A stretch of DNA of 64,000 nucleotides from Chryseolinea lacunae (GCF_016735595.1 NZ_JAERRB010000001.1:248001-312000), one strand, 5' to 3'. Shown: positions 9,532 through 18,206, numbered from the stretch's first letter. A program made the numbers and translations. The notes: generated from the sequence alone by a model not told the origin.

Positions 9532-10344
9532 TCATCCTGCGGTCTTTGACCACCCTTCTTCGATGCCCAGCCCGAACAATGCGAAATCATATTTCACCGG
9601 ATCGGCCGGGTCGAGTCGCGCGAGGTTGGATGTAAGTTCGAGCGCGGTTTGCCAGTCGGTCTGTTTGCGACGGATCAGCTTCAGCCTCCGCCCTACCCGA
9701 TCCACATGCAGGTCGCACGGGCACACCAGTTGCGCGGGCGATATGTTTTTCCATAAGCCAAAGTCCACCCCTTTGTCGTCGTCGCGAACCATCCAGCGCA
9801 GGTACATGCTGAGGCGTTTGCAGGTCGACTTGCGTGCCGGTGTGGAGATGTGCTTGCGGGTGCGATGAGGATAGTCGTCGAGACTAAAAAACAGATCGTG
9901 AAAGTTTATCAGTGCCGGTTCAATGGTTGTGGCCCCGGCGGGCATGGCAAACGCCTGCTCCAACGAGTCGTTTTGTTTATAGAACCATTTGAGGAACGCC
10001 ACAAAATAAAGCGTGTCGGTGGCATTGAAGGTCCGGTGCTTGAACGCCTCCAGCGCCTTCAGGTCTTTGGCTTTGTGATGAAGGATGAACTGATGTGGAT
10101 CGTTGTCCATGAGGCCCAGCAGCTCGTTGCATTTGCGCACAATGGTGACCCGCTGCCCCCACGCCAACACGGCCGCAAAGAGGCCGGCAATCTCGATGTC
10201 CTGCTTTTTGGTGTAGGCATGTGGAATGGAAATCGGGTCGAGCTCGATAAAGCCCGGGCGGTTATATTGGTCCACCTTCTCGTCGAGGAAGGCCTTCAGC
10301 TCGTCGCCTTTTAATTTTTTAGCCGCTGTTGCGCGCGTTCCCAT
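9532..10344 (-). CDS. DUF2400 (TIGR02757) family protein
   Basis: A 270-residue protein of the DUF2400/TIGR02757 family, conserved in Bacteroidota and some Proteobacteria and without a proven function. Recognisable stretches are WGQRVTIVRKCNELL, NDPHQFI, YLRWMVRDD, DFGLWKNI and the CPCDLHVDRVGRRL segment, then ALELTSNLARLDPADPVKYDFALFG near the end. The helical, nuclease- or DNA-glycosylase-like pattern (HhH-like C-terminus) hints at DNA or RNA binding, but this is inference. It has no signal peptide, so it is cytoplasmic. It begins 18 bp after the cupin gene on the same strand, so the two may be co-transcribed. Confidence 0.85.
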   Translation of the reverse strand: MGTRATAAKKLKGDELKAFLDEKVDQYNRPGFIELDPISIPHAYTKKQDIEIAGLFAAVLAWGQRVTIVRKCNELLGLMDNDPHQFILHHKAKDLKALEAFKHRTFNATDTLYFVAFLKWFYKQNDSLEQAFAMPAGATTIEPALINFHDLFFSLDDYPHRTRKHISTPARKSTCKRLSMYLRWMVRDDDKGVDFGLWKNISPAQLVCPCDLHVDRVGRRLKLIRRKQTDWQTALELTSNLARLDPADPVKYDFALFGLGIEEGWSKTAG

Positions 10345-10362
10345 GCCGAAGCTAAAGTCGCA

Positions 10363-10878
10363 TCACCGTCCAAAATCATCCTGCACCCGCACGATGTCGC
10401 TTTCGTCGGAAGGATTTGCCGCGTCGGTGTGTTGCCAGATCTCGGCAATCATGCCCCAACCGTTCAAGCCCACCAGCCGATGCCGTTGGCCCTGACGAAG
10501 ACGGATCACCTCGCCCAGAGCCAGCGTCTGCACACTGCCCTGCTCGTCGGTCTCACTGGTCACCACCCCGGCCGTGCCCGCCACCAGCTTCCAGATCTCC
10601 GCCCGTCGAAAGTGATATTGCCACGACAGCCGCGTGTCGGGCTGCACCATCAGAATTTTCGGACTAAGCTTTCCGCTAATGCGCAACGTGTCCAGTTCAA
10701 TGTCGGGAAAGAACAGGTCAGCAAAAGCCTTTGCCTGCGCTTCATCCAGCACAAAGAACCCACCCCAGGGCCGGTTAAAGTCCTTATCGGCCACACGGAA
10801 CCCCGCATCCCCCAAATATTTTTCCACCGCAGCAAACACCGCAGCCTTGTCGCCAGTCAATGTCAAAGTTGTTTTCAT
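10363..10878 (-). CDS. Cupin-fold protein, type II phosphomannose isomerase-like
   Basis: A 171-residue single-domain cupin. The C-terminal half carries the pattern of the mannose-6-phosphate isomerase type II cupin (WQYHFRRAEIW, LGEVIRLRQGQRHRL, and the ending DIVRVQDDFGR). The His and Glu residues at HFRRAEIW are likely metal ligands. The N-terminal part contains NRPWGGFFVLDE, also typical of this group. It lacks the GDP-mannose pyrophosphorylase domain of bifunctional enzymes. It probably acts on a phosphosugar in the cytoplasm. Homologues are often labelled phosphoheptose isomerase, which the sequence does not support. Confidence 0.75.
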   Translation of the reverse strand: MKTTLTLTGDKAAVFAAVEKYLGDAGFRVADKDFNRPWGGFFVLDEAQAKAFADLFFPDIELDTLRISGKLSPKILMVQPDTRLSWQYHFRRAEIWKLVAGTAGVVTSETDEQGSVQTLALGEVIRLRQGQRHRLVGLNGWGMIAEIWQHTDAANPSDESDIVRVQDDFGR

Positions 10879-11083
10879 GCAATCAGTTTCGTTAAACGAA
10901 GTCGGGAAATTAGGGGAAAAAATTCATTAATACGGAAGACATGGAACAAGAAGAGGCAACAAATCAAAATCGATCATAGAGACGAGAATTAGGGTTTGCC
11001 TTTGTCGAACGGCAAAAACGAATTGTAAATAGATTTGTGAGAACGTATCGGCCATCGGGTTATGATTGATGTTGCACGTGTTT

Positions 11084-11108
11084 AAGAACAGGTAGCTCCT
11101 CCGGAGCT
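11084..11108. repeat. Interspersed AGCTCC hairpin repeat, copy 1
   Basis: AGCTCC (11094-11099), three-base loop, GGAGCT (11103-11108), preceded by AAGAACAGGT. It shares the ACAGG-n-AGCTCC layout with the other copies at 11132, 11241, 44874 and 44915. Confidence 0.75.
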
Positions 11109-11131
11109 CAAATACATGTTAACGGGATTCT

Positions 11132-11157
11132 ATAAACAGGGAGCTCCATCCGGAGCT
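11132..11157. repeat. Interspersed AGCTCC hairpin repeat, copy 2
   Basis: The arms AGCTCC (11142-11147) and GGAGCT (11152-11157) enclose ATCC. The lead-in is ATAAACAGGG, matching the conserved flank of copies 3 and 5. Confidence 0.75.
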
Positions 11158-11240
11158 TAATCCAGATGGACATGTCGATAGTCTCTCGTTAATTGAGTAA
11201 GCTGGTGCGGTGCATTCAATACAAGTTAGCGCCAATTTTC

Positions 11241-11266
11241 ATAGACAGGAAGCTCCTAGCGGAGCT
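11241..11266. repeat. Interspersed AGCTCC hairpin repeat, copy 3
   Basis: The arms AGCTCC (11251-11256) and GGAGCT (11261-11266) enclose TAGC. The lead-in ATAGACAGG is the same as in copy 5 at 44.9 kb, so the conserved unit is longer than the hairpin itself. Confidence 0.75.
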
Positions 11267-11359
11267 ATTTCCTATTCGCCGACTCTCTTCCAAAATTCGT
11301 TACAATATCATCAACATTTGTAGTCAATTATTTTTTCAATAACAGCAAACACCCCCAAC

Positions 11360-12352
11360 TCACTGCCTATCCGCGTCATATTTTATTCCACACGCCTTCC
11401 GTATCCGATCCAGCGTTTCCATCAGCAACAAACTGTCGGCATGGCGCATCACCGGGCTTTCGGTGAGGCCTTTTTGCAAACACGTGTTCACGTGGCGGGC
11501 TTCAAACTGGTAGCCGTAGCCGGTTTCGCGATAGACTTCTAATGTTTCGGGGGCTTGTCTGTTTTTTACCAGCTCGAGGTTGGAGGTCGCGTTGTGGAAG
11601 CGGTTGGTCATGCGGATGTAGCCTTCGGTGCCGATCAGCGTGGCCTCTACGGGGGTGTCGGCGGCGAAGGTGGCGCTGAGGACGGCGAGGGCGCCGCTCT
11701 CGAACGTGAGGGTGATGGCGATTTGTTCGTCCACGCCGGTGGCGTAGGGTTTCATTACGGCCTTCACGTCTACCGGGCGGCCCAGCAACGATGTGGCTAG
11801 AAACACGGGGTAGATGCCGATGTCGAGCAGGGCACCGCCGCCCAGGGCAGGGTCGTACAGGCGCTGGGGTGCGGGGGTGTCGGCGCGAAAACCGAAGTCG
11901 GCCTGGATCAGTTTCAGGGGGCCGATGTCGCCGGCTTTGATCATGGTGCTCACCTTCTGGTATTGCGGGAGAAATTTGGTCCAGAATGCTTCCATGAGGA
12001 ACACGTTGTTCTTCTGGGCAGCGTCGATCATGTCTTGCACCTGGTAGGTGTTGAGGGCAAATGCCTTCTCGCACAGCACGGCTTTTTTGTGCTGCAAACA
12101 AAGCAGGGCATGGTCGCGGTGAAAGCCGTGGGGTGTGGCAATGTAGATCACATCCACGTCGGGACTTGTCACCAGGGCCTCGTAGGTGTTGAACACAAAA
12201 GGGACGGGATGTTCTTTCAGAAAGGCATCCGTTTTTTTAGCACTGCGCGAGGCGATTGCCACGAGCTCAGCATCTTTCACCAGGCGCAGGTCGCCCGCAA
12301 ACTTCGCGGCAATTTTGCCACATCCTAAAATGCCCCAGCGTATTTTTTCCAT
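11360..12352 (-). CDS. Gfo/Idh/MocA family oxidoreductase
   Basis: An NAD(P)-dependent oxidoreductase of 330 residues, probably acting on a sugar or a trans-dihydrodiol-like substrate. The Rossmann fold begins WGILGCGKIA at residues 6-15, followed by VAIASRS and the family motif CEKAFALN (equivalent to EKP), where the Lys is catalytic. The C-terminal half shows the Gfo/Idh sheet domain with GGGALLDIGIYPVFLA, where the Asp and Tyr/His positions are typical. There is no signal peptide, so it is cytoplasmic. The gene faces away from trmN6, with about 94 bp between the starts. The substrate cannot be told from sequence. Confidence 0.9.
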   Translation of the reverse strand: MEKIRWGILGCGKIAAKFAGDLRLVKDAELVAIASRSAKKTDAFLKEHPVPFVFNTYEALVTSPDVDVIYIATPHGFHRDHALLCLQHKKAVLCEKAFALNTYQVQDMIDAAQKNNVFLMEAFWTKFLPQYQKVSTMIKAGDIGPLKLIQADFGFRADTPAPQRLYDPALGGGALLDIGIYPVFLATSLLGRPVDVKAVMKPYATGVDEQIAITLTFESGALAVLSATFAADTPVEATLIGTEGYIRMTNRFHNATSNLELVKNRQAPETLEVYRETGYGYQFEARHVNTCLQKGLTESPVMRHADSLLLMETLDRIRKACGIKYDADRQ

Positions 12353-12446
12353 ATACTTACGACTTGATTGTTTCGGACCGTTCTCGTTCCTATTTACCCT
12401 TAACGGGAATTTCTGAAAGAGGGCTGGACCGTTGCGCCGTGAAGGT

Positions 12447-13190
12447 ATGAAAAGGAAAACGCATTTTCAGTTCAAACAATTTGTGGTGCAGCACGACCGC
12501 TGCACTATGAAGATAGGCACTGATGCCGTGCTGCTTGGCGCGTGGGGCAACGTCACTCCCGCGACGCGTGGTATGATCGATCTCCCTTCGCCGGTTCGCA
12601 TACTCGACATCGGCACCGGCTCGGGCGTGATCGCCATCATGGCCGCACAACGCTCGTCCGACCAAACTCAAATCGACGCCGTGGAAATTGAAACACAGGA
12701 TGCGTTGCAGGCCACCGAAAACTTTGCGGCGTCTCCGTGGTCAGCACGCCTGCACCTCCACACAACGCCCATCCAGGACTTCAGCCCCGGATATCAATAC
12801 GACGTCATCGTCAGCAATCCGCCCTACTTCATCAACAGCCAGGAGCCGCCCGACAAACGCCGCCTCGAAGCACGACACACCGTATCGCTAGACTATGACA
12901 CGTTGCTTACTGTTGTGAAAAGACTTTTGAAGCCCGAAGGAAGATTCAGCGTGATCCTCCCCTACACGGAAGGTTTACAGTTTATGACGCTCGCCCAAAA
13001 AGCGGGAATGTTCTGTCGCCGCCAGTGCAGCTTTCGCACGCGTCTTGAAAAACCGATTGAGCGCTGGATGCTGGAATTTGCCTGGGCAAACGGCGAGGTT
13101 GAAACCGATGAAGTGCTTTTGTATGATGAAGGTGTTCACTGGTCGGCCAGCTATGTGGCGTTGACCAAAGATTTTTATCTGAAGATGTAA
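12447..13190 (+). CDS. trmN6: tRNA1(Val) (adenine-37-N6)-methyltransferase TrmN6-like
   Basis: A SAM-dependent N6-adenine methyltransferase (YfiC/TrmN6 family), 247 residues. It starts MKRKTHFQFKQFVV with the conserved RCTMKIGTDAVLLGAW segment, then the SAM-binding loop LDIGTGSGVIAIMAAQR and the catalytic NPPY motif in VSNPPYFIN. The ATG at 12447 is chosen over the in-frame TTG at 12432 because family members begin just before the FxFKQF pattern. It methylates A37 of a tRNA, with tRNA1(Val) as the known target in E. coli. It is divergent from the oxidoreductase at 11360. Confidence 0.88.
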   Translation: MKRKTHFQFKQFVVQHDRCTMKIGTDAVLLGAWGNVTPATRGMIDLPSPVRILDIGTGSGVIAIMAAQRSSDQTQIDAVEIETQDALQATENFAASPWSARLHLHTTPIQDFSPGYQYDVIVSNPPYFINSQEPPDKRRLEARHTVSLDYDTLLTVVKRLLKPEGRFSVILPYTEGLQFMTLAQKAGMFCRRQCSFRTRLEKPIERWMLEFAWANGEVETDEVLLYDEGVHWSASYVALTKDFYLKM

Positions 13191-13230
13191 AGCATACTGG
13201 AGCTCCCGGGGTTCATTCAATTCCTCTCCC

Positions 13231-14658
13231 CTACCAACTGCTACTCGAGCCTCCACCGCCCGAACTTCCTCCACCCCAACTTCCACCGCTGCTACTACTA
13301 CTCGACGATGAACTGCTGCCTGAACTACTGGAAGACGTTGACGCCACTCGCATCGGGATTTTAAACTTTCGAACACTGCGCTTCTGACAATGCTCACACT
13401 GATAAGTCTTTTCCCCCTGACCGCTGGCGCTATAGGTTGCGTCTATCAATGTTCGGGTGCTATAGAGGTGATAGGTCTTTGCTTTGCATTTCGAACAGAC
13501 CGTGTAGTCGGTGTTTGCATCGGGGTAGGCCAGCAACTCTGCCGCCTGACACGCCGTGCACCTCCACACATCATAGTCTATGGAACCGACTCTCTCTTCC
13601 GCAATCTGTGCGGCTTGCAAAAACGCATCGTCTGCTTTTTCATCCAGCTTCACCGCCTGTCCGCCGCATTGTTTGCAGGCACGCGGCATGTTGCGATAGC
13701 GCTTCATGTTGCGTCGATACATAAAGTAAACCAGCAGCATGGGCACCGGAAAAAAGATGGCCGACCAGATCAGTCGTGTGCGTTGTGGCGCGTAGAAATA
13801 ATATGCACCTTGATTGTCGCCGACTGTCAACAGGGGCTGGACAAGTTGTTGTATGCGGTAGCGTCGCTCCAGAAAAAGAAATACCAGGAAGCCATAGGCG
13901 GCCAAGGCAAACACCACGATGTTCCATTCAAAGAAAAAAGCCGTCAGCAAAAAGGCATACGGCAGGAAGATATACAACACAAGCCATCGCGCCCGCGAAA
14001 GTCCGATCCAGTTTTTGTCTTCCGATGGTTTGAACCTGTTGTTTGACCGCGCAATAAAAAACGCAAACACCAGCACAATCACCAGCGTCACCATAATGCC
14101 TGCGTAAAGAAACTGAGTACCGCCGTTGTCCTGGGTTTCGCTTCTGATCTCCTCGGCAGCCTGGGGATCGGTGAGTATTGAAACAACCCTGCCAACACCT
14201 GCAATCATACCGGCGTCGTAGTCGCCCGCTTTGAAAAAAGGAACCATGTCTTGTTGCTGTATGTGCTTGCACACGGCGTCGGTGAGTGTGCTCTCCAGGC
14301 CATAGCCCGTGTGGAAACGAACCGTGCGCTGGTCCTGCACAAAAAGAATGAGCAACCCGTTGTCTTTGTCGGCCTGACCAATGCCCCATTTCACAAAGAG
14401 CGCCTGTGCAAAATCAAAAATATCCTCCTCGCCAATAGAATTCACCAGCACCACGGCCACTTGCGCCGTCGTCTTTTTTTCAAGCGAGTCGAGCATCGTG
14501 TCAATCTGCCCGGCCGCGCTTTCGCTGATGATGTTGTCGGGATTGCTGACGTAACTGTTGTTGATCAGCTTCACATTGGGCACGGTTTCCACCGTATAGC
14601 CCTGCGCCCATGAACCGAACGAAACCAACAACAACATCAGGGCTATAAAAAACTTCAT
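13231..14658 (-). CDS. TPM-domain membrane protein with zinc-ribbon-like Cys pairs and Ser/Gly-rich tail
   Basis: A 475-residue exported protein. It has a signal peptide (residues 1-19), a TPM_phosphatase-like domain at about 30-160 (DTMLDSLEKKTTAQVAVVLVNS and a GLLILFVQDQRTVRFHTGYGLE stretch), then a transmembrane helix near 185-205 and further helices at about 230-275 and 310-330. After these come four CxxC pairs (CKQC, CTAC, CSKC, CEHC), which could form two zinc ribbons. It ends in a low-complexity tail of Ser then Gly residues finishing in SSSSW. TPM proteins act in membrane or photosystem repair or have acid phosphatase activity in plants; the bacterial role is unclear. Confidence 0.8.
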   Translation of the reverse strand: MKFFIALMLLLVSFGSWAQGYTVETVPNVKLINNSYVSNPDNIISESAAGQIDTMLDSLEKKTTAQVAVVLVNSIGEEDIFDFAQALFVKWGIGQADKDNGLLILFVQDQRTVRFHTGYGLESTLTDAVCKHIQQQDMVPFFKAGDYDAGMIAGVGRVVSILTDPQAAEEIRSETQDNGGTQFLYAGIMVTLVIVLVFAFFIARSNNRFKPSEDKNWIGLSRARWLVLYIFLPYAFLLTAFFFEWNIVVFALAAYGFLVFLFLERRYRIQQLVQPLLTVGDNQGAYYFYAPQRTRLIWSAIFFPVPMLLVYFMYRRNMKRYRNMPRACKQCGGQAVKLDEKADDAFLQAAQIAEERVGSIDYDVWRCTACQAAELLAYPDANTDYTVCSKCKAKTYHLYSTRTLIDATYSASGQGEKTYQCEHCQKRSVRKFKIPMRVASTSSSSSGSSSSSSSSSSGGSWGGGSSGGGGSSSSW

Positions 14659-14679
14659 GGTGCACGATTAAAGAATGGT

Positions 14680-14712
14680 CAAATGTAGAGCTTTCCTTCA
14701 ACGCACGTGCAA
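14680..14712 (-). promoter_or_regulatory. Possible promoter of the TPM-domain gene
   Basis: On the minus strand TACATTTG (14680-14687) matches the Bacteroidota -7 box. A TTG lies 22 bases upstream. The expected transcript would start about 15 nt before the ATG at 14658. Confidence 0.4.
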
Positions 14713-14750
14713 GAGACTAAACTTTTGTTCGGGAGAAAGCATGCGATCGC

Positions 14751-14791
14751 GTAAAAAAAATAAAGCGAGCTGCAATCAACGTGCAGCTCGC
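14751..14791 (-). terminator. Intrinsic terminator after the TerD-like gene
   Basis: A 10-bp perfect stem (14765-14774 with 14782-14791, arms GCGAGCTGCA/TGCAGCTCGC) and a 7-base loop. Read on the minus strand it is followed by a T-rich tract (A-run at 14753-14764 on the plus strand). It lies 74 bp beyond the stop at 14865. Confidence 0.85.
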
Positions 14792-14864
14792 CTGAATAAT
14801 AAAGAGGGAAAGATCAATCGCTAGATCAGGGTAGAAGGAAGCGACTAAATAGCCCTCAGTGTCT

Positions 14865-16940
14865 TTATAAAAAGTCCGCCACGATTTTGTCGATGTCGGT
14901 GGGTTGAATGCCCTGATGCTCTGCAAAAATACTATTTGCTTCGTCAATGTCAAATGTTCTTTCGCCGCGGGCCTTCACGTGCAACATAAACAGATCGTAG
15001 AGCGTGGGCTTGGGCACCGATGTCATGGAAATATTGAGGATGGTGAGCGACGACAGGTTGTTGTGAACATTGTTATTTTCAGAGGGTTGATCTCTAAGCC
15101 CTAAATCGGTCCAGATGATATTCCGTTCCTGCAAATCCACAATGAGGGGTATCGCCATTTTCGTGTTCGCCGTCAGGTCAAATTTATTTTCTACGGTAAC
15201 CGGTTCGTATACTTCACCGCTGTCGGGATGTTGGCGCATCATGAATCCGGCAAAACAGATAGGCAGATCGCAATAGGGTTGATTGGTGAACGAATTTACA
15301 CACATCAATACATACCGCACACCTTTCTCCACAAACTTCGGAATCTCTACGTCAATAAATTCGGACGCACCATCCGGGGCCGACGTGATGTCGCCACTGT
15401 GATAGCCGCCAAAATCTTTCAGGTTATAGTATGCAATGGTGGTCGTGAACTTGCTGTCGGTATCCAACGCCAGCACCGACAGATCAAGGTCGGTGCGATC
15501 ATGACCATCTTTCCAGTAAATAAAAAAACGAAGCGTGTCTCCCACCGGCAACGGAATCTTGCTGCCACGCGAAATGGTTTTCAATGCCTTCGAAGCCGAA
15601 CGCATCGCCAAAGGCACCGTGTAGTTTTTCAACGCCTCGTCAACATAGACTTTCCCCAGCGGTGCATATTTTCTGAACCGCTCAATCAGTGCACCTTCGC
15701 AAATATCAACCACTTGTTCACAGAGCTCTGCGGCAATAGGCGGCAGCTTATTGTCGATGGCCCTCACCCTGCCCACGTCGCCTTTCGGGAAGAATGTGCG
15801 CAGCGCGCGGGGCGTGTTCCGCTCCTTGAAATGATTGATCACTTGCAGCAACACCGGCGTTGACACGGCACCGGCCACCGGCCCAAAGGCGTTCAGCACT
15901 TCACGTGCGTCGGCGCTGTCGCGGATAAGTTTGTCGAGCCGTCGCGCCAGTTCGCCCGGTCTTGCTTTCAGGAGTTGGATCAGGCTGGTCGTGTCTTTGC
16001 GCAGCAACGCCTTCTCCACGCTTCCATAAAAAGTTTGAAACGGCTTGTCGTTGCGTATACAATCAAACGCCTCGTAACATTTTGGGAAGTTTGTTTTATA
16101 CTCAAACGGATGCAGGCGCTCGCCCAATCGCTTCCAACGGTTTTTGTATCGCAGCATGTCTTCAGTAATGTTTCCACTCTGCTCCAGCATTTGCAGCAAC
16201 AATCTCCTGATCCGTTTCGGCAGGCTTTTGAATTTGGTGTTTGCCGCCAGGCTAACGTCGCCGCCCGAAAGCGCGGTAGCAATGCGCAACACATCCGTAG
16301 CCGTTTTCACGTACGTTTGCACAAACACGGCAACGTCTACATCTTTCTTGAGGAGTGCTCCCACAAACAGCGCCACATTTTCCTTTGATGGAATGGCCGG
16401 TGGCACAAGCTTCATCACGCCCTCGCCATACGCATCCACAAACCACAACACAATCTGCTTGTCGGCTTCCGAAATCGACGTCTTGGCGTTGAGCAGTCGG
16501 GTCAGTATGGAGTCAAAATCTTCTTTCGATCCCAGACCAATCACCTTCAGGCTCGGCACATCTTGCAGCGCTTCACGTTTGTGCTTCTCGTAGTGTGGCA
16601 ACAGTCGCACACCAAGGGCATCGCCCATATAGTGCCAGAATGCATTCGAATACAATTCCTCCTCGCTCGCCTGCTTCACCTGTTCGGGAAAGTTGGGATA
16701 CATAGGATCAAAAATCACATAGGCTCCCACCAGGGTTTTCAGATCGGCAATAAGTTGGGGATAGAATGCTTTCAGCTGCGCCACCGAAAGGGTGCGGGTC
16801 ACTTCCACCAACTCAGGCGAGAACGTAAACCCAAGACGCTCTATGTTTTGAAGCAGGTTCAGAAGATAGTCGTTTGGCAACACATCGCTGCCGCGTTCGA
16901 GGTAGATCTTTTTCCGGCTGAGGTAGATGGAATTGTTCAT
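14865..16940 (-). CDS. Large cytoplasmic protein with a TerD-like C-terminal domain
   Basis: A 691-residue protein without signal peptide or membrane helix. Residues 1-430 are helical, with many Leu/Lys-rich repeats and no motif I can name. From about 445 a beta-rich domain begins (LPVGDTLRFFIYWKDG, then DLDLSVLALD), which looks like the TerD/calcium-binding stress fold. It continues with GGYHSGDITSAPDGASEFIDV, CFAGFMMRQHPDSGEVYEPVTVENK and IPLIVDLQERNIIWTDLGL. The Asp-rich pattern (RTDLDLS, HSGD) fits TerD metal binding. TerD proteins normally sit with other ter genes, but none is nearby. The function is unknown. It ends at a strong terminator. Confidence 0.72.
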   Translation of the reverse strand: MNNSIYLSRKKIYLERGSDVLPNDYLLNLLQNIERLGFTFSPELVEVTRTLSVAQLKAFYPQLIADLKTLVGAYVIFDPMYPNFPEQVKQASEEELYSNAFWHYMGDALGVRLLPHYEKHKREALQDVPSLKVIGLGSKEDFDSILTRLLNAKTSISEADKQIVLWFVDAYGEGVMKLVPPAIPSKENVALFVGALLKKDVDVAVFVQTYVKTATDVLRIATALSGGDVSLAANTKFKSLPKRIRRLLLQMLEQSGNITEDMLRYKNRWKRLGERLHPFEYKTNFPKCYEAFDCIRNDKPFQTFYGSVEKALLRKDTTSLIQLLKARPGELARRLDKLIRDSADAREVLNAFGPVAGAVSTPVLLQVINHFKERNTPRALRTFFPKGDVGRVRAIDNKLPPIAAELCEQVVDICEGALIERFRKYAPLGKVYVDEALKNYTVPLAMRSASKALKTISRGSKIPLPVGDTLRFFIYWKDGHDRTDLDLSVLALDTDSKFTTTIAYYNLKDFGGYHSGDITSAPDGASEFIDVEIPKFVEKGVRYVLMCVNSFTNQPYCDLPICFAGFMMRQHPDSGEVYEPVTVENKFDLTANTKMAIPLIVDLQERNIIWTDLGLRDQPSENNNVHNNLSSLTILNISMTSVPKPTLYDLFMLHVKARGERTFDIDEANSIFAEHQGIQPTDIDKIVADFL

Positions 16941-16964
16941 AGCAATACGCGCTCACGTGAACCA

Positions 16965-16972
16965 CAAATCTA
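16965..16972 (-). promoter_or_regulatory. Possible -7 box of the TerD-like gene
   Basis: The minus strand reads TAGATTTG, a full TAnnTTTG match, about 25 bp before the ATG at 16940. No TTTG is found at the usual distance upstream, so only half the promoter is supported. Confidence 0.35.
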
Positions 16973-17011
16973 ACAGATTCCGGCAACTCGCCTTCATGCC
17001 ACACGACCGTC

Positions 17012-17048
17012 CAAAAAACAAAAAAACCGCTTCATCACGAAGCGGTTT
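17012..17048 (-). terminator. Intrinsic terminator after the DUF2911 gene
   Basis: Arms AAACCGCTTC (17024-17033) and GAAGCGGTTT (17039-17048) with a 5-base loop. The minus-strand transcript runs into a T-rich tract (A-run 17012-17026). It lies 34 bp beyond the stop at 17082. Confidence 0.85.
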
Positions 17049-17081
17049 CTCTTTTGTTCCGGCAAACGTCTATGGGGCACG

Positions 17082-18206
17082 TTAGCCTTTCAGTTTCTTC
17101 AACTCGCCTTCATAGAACGCGATGTTGGGCTTTTGATTTTCGGGAAGGTTCTTGATGGCCAGCTCCCAGTTTTTGATGGCGTTCTTTTTGTCGCCCAGCG
17201 CGGTGTAGCCACGGGCCAGCCCCACATAGGGTGTGAACTTATCTTCGGGATGTTTCTGTGCGTTCATCTTGAATACTTCCATCGCTTTTTGAGTTTTGCC
17301 CGAAGCGAGCAACGCCTTTCCATACTGATGCACGGCCTGCACCGTGGCCGTGGGTTGCTTGATGGCTTTGTCCATGATCAGGTCCGACTCGGCGTCTTTG
17401 CCCATGGCTTGCAACACCAGCGCTTTGGTTTGCAGCGACGAAAAATCTTCGACGCCAATAAAGCTTCCGCTGATGGCGTTGTCGGCCCAGCGCAGGGCTT
17501 CGTCGAGGTTCACTTTGTTTTGGGCGCAGAATTGTGCGGCGGTCATCCAGGGGCCGTTGCTAAAGCCCAGCATGGTGCCTTCCAGTTCGCCGCGCATGGT
17601 GTTCACATAAATGTCGTTCACGTTGGGCACTTCAACTTTGAAGGGAACGCGTTTGTTTTCCCATTGCAGATAGGCCGTGGCCGAAGTGAGCTGGCGATCG
17701 TCGAAGCCGTAGGTGAGCCATTCGGTATAGGCAGCATCCACGGGAGTGGTCTGCACGCGCAGTGCATCTTCTTTCGGGTTGTAGAAATAGCTTCCCCAGC
17801 TGGTGGAGTTGTGCGAGAAGATCCACGTCCAGGGGCCTTCTTTTTCCACGTCGAGGAACACGCCATAGGTTCCCGCTTTCAGGTCTTTGCCGCCAATTTT
17901 CACATCGTGCGAAAAGGTGATGGTGGTGTTTTCGTTCGAACCTGCGCGCCACGGTGCCGACTTCGAGGTGCCATAGCCTTGATCGATAAAGCCATAGTGA
18001 ACAAGTTCGCCCCAGATGTGGCCTTTGCGATCTTCGCCGTTAGGGCCATGCACATCGGGACTGTTGTAGGTGATGGATACAGAGACCGGTCCGATCCATT
18101 GCGTCACTGTGCTTTTCTGATTGCCTCCACTGGGGGGCACCGTCAATTGCGCAAACATGAGCGTGGCCACGCACATGCCGAGCGTCAGGGTTAAAAGTTT
18201 TTTCAT
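17082..18206 (-). CDS. Secreted DUF2911 protein with C-terminal TPR repeats
   Basis: A 374-residue exported protein. It has a signal peptide with cleavage near MFAQL, then a DUF2911 domain at about 25-190 (VSITYNSPDVHGPNGEDRKGHIWG, PWRAGSNENTTITFSHDV, AGTYGVFLDV, WTWIFSHNSTSWGSYFY, WLTYGFDD). The C-terminal third has two or three TPR-like helical pairs (SLQTKALVLQAMGK, GKALLASGKTQKAMEVFKMNA, LARGYTALGDKKNAIKNWELAI). DUF2911 proteins are common in Bacteroidota and have no proven role. A periplasmic or surface place is likely. Confidence 0.86.
   Translation of the reverse strand: MKKLLTLTLGMCVATLMFAQLTVPPSGGNQKSTVTQWIGPVSVSITYNSPDVHGPNGEDRKGHIWGELVHYGFIDQGYGTSKSAPWRAGSNENTTITFSHDVKIGGKDLKAGTYGVFLDVEKEGPWTWIFSHNSTSWGSYFYNPKEDALRVQTTPVDAAYTEWLTYGFDDRQLTSATAYLQWENKRVPFKVEVPNVNDIYVNTMRGELEGTMLGFSNGPWMTAAQFCAQNKVNLDEALRWADNAISGSFIGVEDFSSLQTKALVLQAMGKDAESDLIMDKAIKQPTATVQAVHQYGKALLASGKTQKAMEVFKMNAQKHPEDKFTPYVGLARGYTALGDKKNAIKNWELAIKNLPENQKPNIAFYEGELKKLKG

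Larger units (their letters stand above)
10879..11359. other. Non-coding stretch with three hairpin repeats
   Basis: About 480 bp without a gene between two minus-strand genes. It carries three copies of an interspersed hairpin repeat (11084-11108, 11132-11157, 11241-11266), described separately. The rest is AT-richer than the flanking genes, and no promoter or terminator is clear. Confidence 0.7.

Noticed and set aside
9254-9549. Short frames between actA and the DUF2400 gene
   Set aside because: Three short frames compete for the same stretch and none has a start context or a family pattern.
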